64,000 bases of DNA from Collimonas fungivorans Ter331 (lineage in GTDB: Bacteria; Pseudomonadota; Gammaproteobacteria; Burkholderiales; Burkholderiaceae_D), in the NCBI RefSeq assembly GCF_000221045.1, contig NC_015856.1, positions 4,821,424-4,885,423 of the forward strand. Reading direction: 5' to 3'. Position numbers and translations under genes: made by a program. The notes beneath the pieces were generated by a model. The model saw only the letters and a program-made list of their open reading frames with translations. It made no database searches and was not told the origin of the DNA. Of the stretch, positions 25,565 through 34,053 are shown piece after piece (within the stretch, counting starts at the first letter, position 1; each line of letters starts with the position of its first letter).

Positions 25565-27940
25565 ATGAATAAGCAAACTGAAGTTTTTATGAAACCTGCG
25601 CCGCAGGACAGCAATACCGACAACAGCTCGGCCTGGGCTGAAGTCGGCCAGTCGCATCCGCACGAATCGGCGATATTGCATGTGCTGGGCGAAGCCACCT
25701 ACACCGACGACATCCCGGAAGCGCAAGGCACTTTGCACGCCGCGCTCGGCATGTCGCAAAAAGCCCATGCACGGATTCGCTCGATCAACTTCGATGCCGT
25801 CCGCAGCGCTCGTGGCGTGGTGGCCGTTTTCACTGCAGCCGATATTCCCGGCACCAACGATTGCGGCCCTATCATCCACGACGATCCGATCCTGGCCGAC
25901 GGCCTGGTCGAATATGTCGGCCAGCCGATCTTTGCGGTAATCGCAGACACGCACGACAATGCACGGCGCGCAGTGCGCAAGGTAGTCGTCGACTATGACG
26001 AACTGCCGGCGATCCTGACGCCGCAAGCGGCGCACGCCGCAAAATCCTACGTCTTGCCGCCGATGCGCCTGGCGCGCGGCGATGCGCAGCGGGCTTTCGA
26101 AACCGCGCCGCACCGTGCCAGCGGCCAACTGTATGTCGGCGGCCAGGAACAGTTTTACCTGGAAGGCCAGATTTCCTACGCCATCCCGAAAGAACAGAAC
26201 GGCATGCTGGTGCTGTGCTCGACCCAGCATCCGACCGAAATGCAGCACGTGGTAGCGCATGCGCTGGGCGTGCATTCGCATAACATCGTGGTGGAATGCC
26301 GGCGCATGGGCGGCGGTTTCGGCGGCAAGGAGTCGCAATCGGCCTTGTGGGCAGCGGTGGCGGCGATTGCCGCGGCCAGGCTGAAGCGCCCGGTCAAGCT
26401 GCGCGCCGACCGCGACGACGACATGATGGTGACCGGCAAGCGCCATTGCTTCTATTACGATTACGAAGTCGGTTACGACGATGCTGGCCGGATTGTCGCC
26501 GCAAAAGTCGACATGGTGAGCCGCGCCGGTTTCTCGGCCGACCTGTCGGCGCCGGTAGCAACCCGTGCAGTCTGCCATTTCGACAATACCTACTACCTGT
26601 CCGATGTCGAGATCAAAGCCAGCTGCGGCAAGACCAATACTCAGTCGAACACCGCCTTCCGCGGTTTCGGCGGCCCGCAGGGTGCGATTGCGATCGAATA
26701 CATCGTCGACGAAATCGCCCGCAACCTGGGCCGCGACGCGCTCGATATCCGCAAGCTGAATTTCTACGGCCGCAACGATGAAGAGGGCCGCAACGTTACC
26801 CAGTACGGCCAGAAAATCGTCGATAACGTGATCCATGAGCTGGTGGCCGAACTCGAATCCACCAGCGAATACCGGCAACGGCGCGCCGCTGTCGAAGCTT
26901 TCAACGCCGGCAGCCCGGTATTGAAAAAGGGCCTGGCGCTGACGCCGGTCAAATTCGGCATCGCTTTCAACGTCACCCATTTCAACCAGGCCGGCGCGCT
27001 GGTGCACGTGTACACCGACGGCTCGGTGCTGGTCAATCATGGCGGCACCGAAATGGGCCAGGGCATCAACACCAAGGTGGCGCAGGTGGTGGCGCATGAA
27101 CTCGGCATTCCGCTGGAACTGGTGCGCGTCAGCGCTACCGACACCAGCAAGGTCGCCAATACCTCAGCCACAGCGGCATCCACCGGCGCCGACCTGAACG
27201 GCAAGGCGGCGCAAGATGCGGCCCATACGATCCGCCAGCGCCTGGCGGAATTCTTCGCGAAATTGCACGGCGGCGATGCCAAGGCGGTGGTTTTCGCGGC
27301 CGGCGCGGTCTATCTCGGCGAGCACAGCATGGCATTTGGCGACTTGGCGCAGAAGGCTTATCTGTCGCGGGTGCAGCTGTGGTCCGACGGTTTCTACGCG
27401 ACCCCGGGCTTGCACTGGGATCCGAAAACCATGACCGGCCGCCCGTTCTCTTATTTTGCCTATGGCGCCTCGGTGTCGGAAGTGGTTGTAGATACTTTTA
27501 CCGGCGAATGGCGGCTGCTACGCGCCGACGCCTTGTACGACGCCGGCCAGTCGCTCAACCCGGCCTTGGACATCGGCCAGGTGGAAGGCGCATTCATCCA
27601 GGGCATGGGTTGGCTCACCACGGAAGAACTGTGGTGGAACAAGGACGGCAAGCTGATGACGCATGCGCCGTCGACCTACAAGATCCCCGGCATTTCCGAT
27701 TGCCCCCAGGATTTCCGCGTCAAGCTGTTCAAGAACCGCAACGTCGAGGACAGCATCCATCGCTCCAAGGCGGTCGGTGAACCGCCTCTGCTGCTGCCGT
27801 TCTCGGTCTTTTTCGCGATCCGCGACGCCGTCGCCAGCGTCGGCGGCAAGCGTTTCAATCCGCCGCTGAATGCGCCGGCGACCAGCGAGGCCATCCTGAA
27901 GTCGGTCGAAGCCGTGCGTGCGATGTCACGCGCGGCCTGA
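25565..27940 (+). CDS. xdhB: Xanthine dehydrogenase molybdenum-binding subunit
   Basis: Large subunit that hydroxylates hypoxanthine to xanthine and xanthine to urate at the molybdopterin centre. The protein has 791 residues. It shows the N-terminal ATYTDDIPEAQGTLHAALG domain, the Moco-binding motifs MGGGFGGKESQS and TNTQSNTAFRGFGGPQG, GGTEMGQGINTKV, and the C-terminal catalytic Glu region SKAVGEPPLLLPFSVFFAI. Length matches bacterial XdhB. It is nine nt after xdhA and 24 nt before xdhC. Confidence 0.96.
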   Translation: MNKQTEVFMKPAPQDSNTDNSSAWAEVGQSHPHESAILHVLGEATYTDDIPEAQGTLHAALGMSQKAHARIRSINFDAVRSARGVVAVFTAADIPGTNDCGPIIHDDPILADGLVEYVGQPIFAVIADTHDNARRAVRKVVVDYDELPAILTPQAAHAAKSYVLPPMRLARGDAQRAFETAPHRASGQLYVGGQEQFYLEGQISYAIPKEQNGMLVLCSTQHPTEMQHVVAHALGVHSHNIVVECRRMGGGFGGKESQSALWAAVAAIAAARLKRPVKLRADRDDDMMVTGKRHCFYYDYEVGYDDAGRIVAAKVDMVSRAGFSADLSAPVATRAVCHFDNTYYLSDVEIKASCGKTNTQSNTAFRGFGGPQGAIAIEYIVDEIARNLGRDALDIRKLNFYGRNDEEGRNVTQYGQKIVDNVIHELVAELESTSEYRQRRAAVEAFNAGSPVLKKGLALTPVKFGIAFNVTHFNQAGALVHVYTDGSVLVNHGGTEMGQGINTKVAQVVAHELGIPLELVRVSATDTSKVANTSATAASTGADLNGKAAQDAAHTIRQRLAEFFAKLHGGDAKAVVFAAGAVYLGEHSMAFGDLAQKAYLSRVQLWSDGFYATPGLHWDPKTMTGRPFSYFAYGASVSEVVVDTFTGEWRLLRADALYDAGQSLNPALDIGQVEGAFIQGMGWLTTEELWWNKDGKLMTHAPSTYKIPGISDCPQDFRVKLFKNRNVEDSIHRSKAVGEPPLLLPFSVFFAIRDAVASVGGKRFNPPLNAPATSEAILKSVEAVRAMSRAA

Positions 27941-27964
27941 TTCAGGCATATTCGGAGACTCATC

Positions 27965-29053
27965 ATGAGCAACTGGCTGGACGCACTCACCACGCTGATC
28001 ACGCAACCCTCGCAAACCACCACGGCGATCCTGGTCACCGTGGCCCAGGTCGAAGGTTCGGGTCCACGCGAGCCCGGCGCCAAGATGGTGGTGACCGCGG
28101 TTGGGCAGTTCGACACCATAGGCGGCGGCCACCTGGAATTGCAGGCGGTCAGGATCGCCCGCGAAATGCTGGACGAAGGCCTGTCGCTGAGCCGCGAGCG
28201 CCGCTTGCAGCGGTTTTCTTTAGGACCGTCGCTGGGCCAATGCTGCGGCGGCGTCGTCCATCTGGCGTTTGAACGGGTAACGCCCGCCTCGGCCGATTAT
28301 TTCAGTTTCCTGCAACGCCGCTTGCGCGAAGCAGAAGACAGCTGGCGCCTGGTGGCCCTGGACGATGCCGCGCCGCCGGCCTTGTGCGACGGCGACGGCG
28401 AACGCCTGCACGGGCCGGGACGCTTGCCAACCCTGCCGTCCTTGTCGACGCCTTCGGTCAATGCTCTCGGCGCCTGCCTGGTCTTGCGCGACGATAACGG
28501 CAAGCGCTGGCTGCTCGATGCCTGCCTGGCGCCTCGCCCGCAATTGTTCCTGTTCGGCGCCGGCCATGTTGGCGCGGCCATCGTCAAGGCGCTTGGCGAC
28601 TTGCCGTGCCGGGTAGTGTGGATCGACGAGCGCGAAGAAATGTTTCCCGACGAGTTGCCGGCCAACGTCCGGGTGGAAGCAACCGATACGCCGGAAGCCG
28701 TGGTGGACAGCGCCCCGGCCGGCTCCAGCTTCCTGGTCATGACGCATAATCACGCGCTCGACCAGCGGTTGTCGGCGCAGATCCTGCAGCGCGACGACGT
28801 AGCCTGGTTCGGCCTGATCGGTTCGAAAAGCAAACGCATGCAGTTCGAGCATCGCTTGCACGAGCGCGGCATCTCTCTGGAGCGGCTGGCCGACATGGTC
28901 TGCCCGATCGGCATTGCGGGCATCGTCGGCAAGGAGCCGGCGGTCATCGCCGCCTCGGTCACCGCGCAGCTGCTGCAGGTCTGGGAACAGATCGCCAGGC
29001 AGCAGCAGACAGCGGCGCCGCATCTGCGGCCGCAGCTGCTCAGCACAATCTAA
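27965..29053 (+). CDS. xdhC: Xanthine dehydrogenase accessory protein XdhC
   Basis: Binds molybdenum cofactor, promotes its sulfuration and hands it to XdhB. The protein has 362 residues. The XdhC/CoxI N-terminal domain includes VEGSGPREPGAKMVV and FSLGPSLGQCCGG, with the Cys pair seen in family members. The Rossmann-like C-terminal domain includes LFLFGAGHVGAAIVKAL and FGLIGSKSKRMQF. It is third in the xdhABC-guaD operon. Confidence 0.95.
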   Translation: MSNWLDALTTLITQPSQTTTAILVTVAQVEGSGPREPGAKMVVTAVGQFDTIGGGHLELQAVRIAREMLDEGLSLSRERRLQRFSLGPSLGQCCGGVVHLAFERVTPASADYFSFLQRRLREAEDSWRLVALDDAAPPALCDGDGERLHGPGRLPTLPSLSTPSVNALGACLVLRDDNGKRWLLDACLAPRPQLFLFGAGHVGAAIVKALGDLPCRVVWIDEREEMFPDELPANVRVEATDTPEAVVDSAPAGSSFLVMTHNHALDQRLSAQILQRDDVAWFGLIGSKSKRMQFEHRLHERGISLERLADMVCPIGIAGIVGKEPAVIAASVTAQLLQVWEQIARQQQTAAPHLRPQLLSTI

Positions 29054-29109
29054 TTTGCATCAGTCATTCATTGCAGCGCTTGCACGCGCTTTCATTCAAG
29101 GATAGTTTC

Positions 29110-30450
29110 ATGGCAGCCATCAGTTTCAGTAACCTCGACCAGTCCGCATTGCAGGCATACCGCGCCAGCGTTCTCCATTTCCACGCTGACCCGGCGCATC
29201 ATGCCGACGCTTATGCATGGCACGAAGACGGTTTGCTGCTGGTCGCCGACGGCAAGGTAGTGGCGGCCGGCGATTATCAGAAGTTGTCGGTGCAATTACG
29301 CGCCGAGCTGAAAAGCGAACTGAAGATCCAGGACTACCGCGGCAAGATCATCATGCCCGGTTTCATCGATACCCATCTGCACTATCCGCAAACCGACATG
29401 ATCGCCTCGCCGGCGCCAGGGCTGTTGCCATGGCTGGAAAAATATACTTTTCCGACCGAACGCAAGTTCGGCAATCCGGCCCACGCCAAGGATGTCGCCA
29501 CCTTCTTCATCGACGAGCTGCTGCGTTGCGGCACCACTACGGCGATGGTGTATTGCACTGTCAATCCAGTCTCGGTGGACGCTTTCTTCAGCGCCAGCGA
29601 AGCGCGCAACCTGCGCATGGTGACCGGCAAGGTGCTGATGGACAGGAATTGCCCTGAGTTCTTGCAAGACACGGCCGAAGGCGGCATCCGCGACAGCGAA
29701 GAACTGCTGAAGAAATGGCACAAGCGCGGCCGCCAGCTGTATGCGATCACACCGCGTTTTGCACCGACCTCCAGCAACGCCCAGCTGCAGCTCGCCGGCG
29801 AACTGGCGCAAGCTTATCCGGATGCCTACCTGCAAACCCACGCGGCGGAAAATATCGATGAGGTGGCCTGGGTCAAATCGCTGTTCCCGGAATCGCGCAG
29901 CTACATGGATGTCTACGACAAGTACGGCATGCTGCGGCCGCGCTCCATGTACGGCCATTGCGTCTGGCTCGACAACCACGATCGCCAGCGCATGGCCGAG
30001 ACGCAATCGGCCATCGCGATTTGCCCGACATCGAACCTGTTCCTCGGCAGCGGCCTGTTCGATTTCAAAGGCGCCGACGCGGCGGCAGTGCCCTTGTCGC
30101 TGGCGACCGACGTCGGCGGCGGCACCAGTTTCTCCATGCTGCAAACCATGAACGAAGCCTACAAGGTCGCGCGCATGGCGACCACCTACCTGCCGGCGAT
30201 GCGGATGTTCTACCTGGCGACATTGGGCGGCGCGCGCAGCATGCAGCTGGAAGGCACGATCGGCAATTTCGTCGCCGGCGCCGAAGCTGATTTCATCGTG
30301 CTCGATCCGCAAGCCACGCCGCTGCTGGCGCGCCGCAGCGAACGCACCGAGAGCCTGGAAGAACTGTTGTTTGCCTTGGCCTTGCTGGGCGATGACCGGG
30401 CAATTGCGGCTACTTATGCGGCCGGCAAGCTGGTGCATAGCCGGGCCTAA
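29110..30450 (+). CDS. guaD: Guanine deaminase
   Basis: Zinc amidohydrolase that turns guanine into xanthine plus ammonia, feeding XdhAB. The protein has 446 residues. Metal ligands are in GFIDTHLHYPQ, LQTHAAENIDEV, SMYGHCVWL and SLATDVGGGTSFS. TPRFAPTSS marks the guanine-deaminase branch of the family. The ATG at 29110 has AAGGA upstream; an in-frame codon 13 residues earlier lacks support. It ends the purine operon. No urate-degrading genes are in view. Confidence 0.95.
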   Translation: MAAISFSNLDQSALQAYRASVLHFHADPAHHADAYAWHEDGLLLVADGKVVAAGDYQKLSVQLRAELKSELKIQDYRGKIIMPGFIDTHLHYPQTDMIASPAPGLLPWLEKYTFPTERKFGNPAHAKDVATFFIDELLRCGTTTAMVYCTVNPVSVDAFFSASEARNLRMVTGKVLMDRNCPEFLQDTAEGGIRDSEELLKKWHKRGRQLYAITPRFAPTSSNAQLQLAGELAQAYPDAYLQTHAAENIDEVAWVKSLFPESRSYMDVYDKYGMLRPRSMYGHCVWLDNHDRQRMAETQSAIAICPTSNLFLGSGLFDFKGADAAAVPLSLATDVGGGTSFSMLQTMNEAYKVARMATTYLPAMRMFYLATLGGARSMQLEGTIGNFVAGAEADFIVLDPQATPLLARRSERTESLEELLFALALLGDDRAIAATYAAGKLVHSRA

Positions 30451-30490
30451 TTTCTAGAGAGGGTACATTGTGCCCACTCTATAGCTGACA

Positions 30491-30511
30491 AACGGCGAGT
30501 CTAGCGCCGTT
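30491..30511. terminator. Weak hairpin between convergent guaD and small membrane gene
   Basis: AACGGCG and CGCCGTT form a perfect 7-bp stem with loop AGTCTAG. It overlaps the stop of the small minus-strand gene. Neither strand has a true T-run, so it is a weak terminator candidate. Confidence 0.4.
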
Positions 30512-30767
30512 GCTCCATTTTCAGTTTGCGGCGCAAACGGATATTGTCCGCAACGAGAATGAGTAGCCCTACAGCCGAAATTAGGCCAGCGCCGCCACCG
30601 CCAAGGTAATGCCAGATGACCCAGGCGATAATCGCGAAAGCAGCCGCAGCCGCGAGTAGTTGAAAACCGTCTTTCATGTGTAGATCGTCTGGAATCGATA
30701 GGTTTTTCTTGCCGCCGTTTTGTGGTCGCAAATGCCCGGCCAGCGGCGCAGACTTTGAATCAGCCAT
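30501..30767 (-). CDS. Small membrane protein, function unknown
   Basis: The product has 88 residues. A polar N-terminus of about 30 residues is followed by two hydrophobic helices (FQLLAAAAAFAIIAWVIWHY, then AGLISAVGLLILVAD) separated by a GGGG turn. A basic tail RLRRKLKMEQRR follows and would face the cytosol. Its first 94 nt overlap the 3' end of the upstream gene in another frame. I recognise no family. It is convergent with guaD. Confidence 0.5.
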   Translation of the reverse strand: MADSKSAPLAGHLRPQNGGKKNLSIPDDLHMKDGFQLLAAAAAFAIIAWVIWHYLGGGGAGLISAVGLLILVADNIRLRRKLKMEQRR

Positions 30768-31099
30768 GGGCGATTGAGATTGTAGCGATTGGCTGTATGA
30801 AGTATATCAGCCATCGATGTGCCGCTCGCCAGAGATCTCCCGGTTGCCACAGCAATGCTGCCAATGACGGCGCCTACATAGAAGGACGCGGAACATGCGG
30901 CGATAATGCCCAAGCCTTCCAGTCGCGTTCCAGCGCCAATCAATTCCCCGATGGTGACGGCTTTTCCAAATTTATCAATCTGGCTCAGGATGATGCTGGC
31001 ATTGGCAACAGCCATCTGTACAGAGCCGAACAAGGACCTTGGTGCGGGAAGGCCGAGACCTTCCATATTTTCCTTGAAGTAATCATAAAAATCAGACAT
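30674..31099 (-). CDS. Putative membrane protein, function unknown
   Basis: The product has 141 residues. It starts MSDFYDYFKENMEGLGLPAPRS-like sequence and has two Gly/Ala-rich hydrophobic segments (MAVANASIILSQI and GLGIIAACSASFYVGAVIGS) that may form a helical hairpin. The part SLASGTSMADIL..NRPWL follows. GGAG lies ten nt before the ATG at 31099. The last 30 codons overlap the next gene in another frame. Local GC is lower than in neighbours. I do not recognise the family. The compact two-gene layout recalls small effector-immunity or holin-like units, but nothing here proves that. Confidence 0.6.
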   Translation of the reverse strand: MSDFYDYFKENMEGLGLPAPRSLFGSVQMAVANASIILSQIDKFGKAVTIGELIGAGTRLEGLGIIAACSASFYVGAVIGSIAVATGRSLASGTSMADILHTANRYNLNRPWLIQSLRRWPGICDHKTAARKTYRFQTIYT

Positions 31100-31204
31100 T
31101 CGACCAAACTCCTAAAATTGCATTTATTGCAACTCAAAGAGTACCCTTCAACAAAATCAATGTCTATTATCTGAGTTCAGAAAAAGATAAGGATAGGATT
31201 AAAA

Positions 31205-32734
31205 CTAGGGCCGCAACACGTACTTGTTTTCGCTGACACACTCATAGCGCTGCAAGACATTGCCGCTGTCGTCGACGCTCTCCAGGTACACATCGAACTG
31301 CCACAGGCGCGCCATGTGCCGCAGGATTTCATCGGTGCCGTCTGCCAGCGGCCGGCTGTCGCTGCGGAAATGGCGCAGGGTCAGGCTGCGGTCGCCGCGG
31401 GTATTGACCGACCACACCTGGATGTTCGGTTCGCGGTGGTTGATGTCATATTGCCGCGACAAGGCCTGCCGCACGTACTGGTAGCCGGCATCGTTATGGA
31501 TCGCGGAGACTTCCAGTTCGCTGCGGTTCTCGTCGTCCAGCACCGCGAACAGGCGCATGTCGCGTATCAGTTTCGGCGACAGGTACTGGGCGACAAAACT
31601 TTCATCCTTGAAATTGCGCATCGCGTAATGCAGGGTTTCCAGCCATGGCGTTCCGGCCAGCTCGGGAAACCATTGCCTATCTTCGTCGGTGGGCTTTTCG
31701 CAGATGCGGCGGATGTCGCTCATCATGCCGAAACCCAGCGCATACGGATTCATGCCGCTGTAATACGATTTGGTCACCGGCGGCTGGTACACCACGTTGC
31801 TGTGCGAGTGCAGGAACTCCATCATGAAACCGTCGGTCAGCTTGCCCTCGTCGTACAGCGTGTTGAGGATGGTGTAGTGCCAGAACGTGGCCCAGCCTTC
31901 GTTCATGACCTGGGTCTGGCGCTGCGGGTAGAAATACTGCGCGACCTTGCGCACGATGCGGATCACTTCGCGTTCCCACGATTCCAGCAGCGGCGAATTT
32001 TTCTCGGCGAAGTACAGCAGGTTTTCCTGCGTCTCGGGCGGGAAGCGCCCTTCCACCTGTTCGGCCGTTTCCGCCTTTTTCTCCGGCAAGGTGCGCCATA
32101 ACTCGTTGACCTGCGACTGCATGTATTCGGCCCGCTCGCGCCGCTGCGCCTGTTCTTTCTCCAGCGACAGTTTCTGCGGCCGCTTGTAGCGGTCGACGCC
32201 GTAATGCATCAAGGCATGGCAGGAATCCAGCAGTTCCTCGACCTTGGAAAAGCCGTAGCGCTCCTCGCATTCGGCGATGTAGGCCTTGGCGTAGACCAGG
32301 TAATCGATGATGGCGTGGGCATCGGTCCACAACTGGAACAGGTAGTTGCCCTTGAAAAAAGAATTATGCCCATACGCCGCATGCGCCACCACCAGCGCCT
32401 GCATGGTCATGGTGTTTTCTTCCATCAGGTAGGCGATGCAGGGATTCGAATTGATGACGATTTCGTAGGCCAGCCCCATCTGCCCGCGCTTGTAGTCGCG
32501 TTCGGTCATCAGGAAATGCTTGCCGAACGACCAGTGCCGGTAATTCACCGGCATGCCGGCCGAGGCATAGGCGTCCATCATCTGTTCGGCGGTGATGATT
32601 TCCAGCTGGATCGGATAGATATCCAGCTTGTAATTGGCGGCGACGCGGGCAATCTCATCGTTGTACAGCTCGATCAGATCGAAAGTCCAGTCGGACGGGC
32701 ACGGCAAAGGCTGGTGGATCAGGCGGTCGTTCAT
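31205..32734 (-). CDS. SpoVR family protein
   Basis: The product has 509 residues and matches the SpoVR/YcgB family over its whole length. Examples are WTFDLIELYNDEIARVA, AHAAYGHNSFFKGNYLF, MNEGWATFWHYTILN and PYALGFGMMSDIRRICE. Its biochemical function is unknown; in Bacillus it affects spore cortex, while in proteobacteria it belongs to the stationary-phase and stress set. It is third in the prkA-yeaH-spoVR operon and overlaps yeaH by 4 nt. The His-rich and Glu-rich motifs (HAAYGHN, NEGWATFWH) resemble metal ligands. Confidence 0.93.
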   Translation of the reverse strand: MNDRLIHQPLPCPSDWTFDLIELYNDEIARVAANYKLDIYPIQLEIITAEQMMDAYASAGMPVNYRHWSFGKHFLMTERDYKRGQMGLAYEIVINSNPCIAYLMEENTMTMQALVVAHAAYGHNSFFKGNYLFQLWTDAHAIIDYLVYAKAYIAECEERYGFSKVEELLDSCHALMHYGVDRYKRPQKLSLEKEQAQRRERAEYMQSQVNELWRTLPEKKAETAEQVEGRFPPETQENLLYFAEKNSPLLESWEREVIRIVRKVAQYFYPQRQTQVMNEGWATFWHYTILNTLYDEGKLTDGFMMEFLHSHSNVVYQPPVTKSYYSGMNPYALGFGMMSDIRRICEKPTDEDRQWFPELAGTPWLETLHYAMRNFKDESFVAQYLSPKLIRDMRLFAVLDDENRSELEVSAIHNDAGYQYVRQALSRQYDINHREPNIQVWSVNTRGDRSLTLRHFRSDSRPLADGTDEILRHMARLWQFDVYLESVDDSGNVLQRYECVSENKYVLRP

Positions 32735-33996
32735 GAGTGCACCTGCTTTTCAAACAGTTCGCGGAACACCGGATAGATCTCGCTGGCAGCCTGCACTTTT
32801 TTCATCGCAAACTGGGGATTGACCGCAGCGATCTGCTGATATTCGGTCCATAGGTTCTGCTCTTCGACGGTAACCTGGATGTAGGCGAAATAACGCGAGC
32901 GCGGCAGTATTTCCAGCTCCAGCAGCTGCCGGCATTTCGGTGAATCGTCATTCCAGTTGTCGCCGTCGGAGGCTTGCGCGCCGTAGATATTCCAGTCGCC
33001 CGGCGGATAACGCTCGTCGATGATCTGCTTCATCAGTTCCAGCGCGCTGGACACTACCGTGCCGCCGCTTTCCTGGGAATGGAAGAAGGTTTCTTCATCG
33101 ACCTCGTCGGCGCGCGTGTGATGGCGGATGAAGACGACTTCGATATGTTCGTAGTTACGGGTCAGGAACAGGTAAAGCAGGATGAAAAAACGCTTCGACA
33201 GGTCTTTGCGCTGCTCATCCATCGAACCCGATACGTCCATCACGCAAAACATCACGGCCCGGCTCGACGGTTGCGGCACCTTGACCCGGTTGACGTAGCG
33301 CAGGTCGAACGGATCGATGAACGGGATGCGCCAGATGCGGCCTTTGAGGTGATGGATATCGTCTTCCAGGCGCTTGATTTCCTCGCGCCTGTCTTGCGGA
33401 TCGGCCTTGAGCGTCTCCATCAGCAGTTCCAGCTCGCGCAGCCTGACCACCAGCGGCGAACCGAGCGCGATCCGCCGTCCCAGCGAGCTCCGCAGGGAAC
33501 GCACGATATCGATATTGTTGGGTGAGCCGTCGGTCGAATAACCGGCGCGCATGTTTTTCCAGCTCGGCACCGCCAGCAGGTTGGTCTTGATCAGGCGCGG
33601 CAATTCCAGGTCTTCGAAGAAATACTGCATGAATTCTTCACGCGACAACTGGAATACAAATTCATCTTCGCCTTCGCCCTGGTCGCTGGCCGAACTGCCG
33701 CCGCCGCCCTGGCCGCCGTCCGGACGGGCAATGCGGTCGCCTTGCAGGTAATCCTGGTTGCCGGGATGGACCATTTCGCGCTTGCCGCCGGGACCGTGGC
33801 CGAATATCGGTTCGCTGATGCCCTTGCGCGGAATGCTGATGCTCTTGGCGTTCTCGATTTCCTTGATGCCGCGGTCGCGCACTGCTTCCGTGACCGAGCG
33901 ATGGATGGCCGCCCGGAAGCGCCGCAGGAAGCGCTCCCGGTTGGCAATGCTTTTGTTCTTGCCAGACAGTCTACGGTCGATTATCTGATGCAACAC
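32731..33996 (-). CDS. yeaH: YeaH/YhbH family protein (DUF444, VWA-like)
   Basis: The protein has 421 residues. A basic N-terminus leads into SISIPRKGISEPIFGHG, typical of DUF444. A von Willebrand factor A-like domain carries the MIDAS motif FCVMDVSGSMDEQ. The family works with the PrkA kinase (YeaG) in nitrogen starvation and general stress in enterobacteria. Here it lies between prkA and spoVR on the same strand. Its stop overlaps the spoVR start. Confidence 0.93.
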   Translation of the reverse strand: MLHQIIDRRLSGKNKSIANRERFLRRFRAAIHRSVTEAVRDRGIKEIENAKSISIPRKGISEPIFGHGPGGKREMVHPGNQDYLQGDRIARPDGGQGGGGSSASDQGEGEDEFVFQLSREEFMQYFFEDLELPRLIKTNLLAVPSWKNMRAGYSTDGSPNNIDIVRSLRSSLGRRIALGSPLVVRLRELELLMETLKADPQDRREEIKRLEDDIHHLKGRIWRIPFIDPFDLRYVNRVKVPQPSSRAVMFCVMDVSGSMDEQRKDLSKRFFILLYLFLTRNYEHIEVVFIRHHTRADEVDEETFFHSQESGGTVVSSALELMKQIIDERYPPGDWNIYGAQASDGDNWNDDSPKCRQLLELEILPRSRYFAYIQVTVEEQNLWTEYQQIAAVNPQFAMKKVQAASEIYPVFRELFEKQVHS

Positions 33997-34053
33997 GGTC
34001 GGCTCTCCTAGGGTGAGTCGCTGTACTTATCCGATGCGTACCCAATGCCCACC

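Noticed and set aside
24470-27097. 875-codon open frame antisense to xdhA and xdhB
   Set aside because: Same mirror effect; the plus-strand subunits have full catalytic motifs and this frame crosses both.
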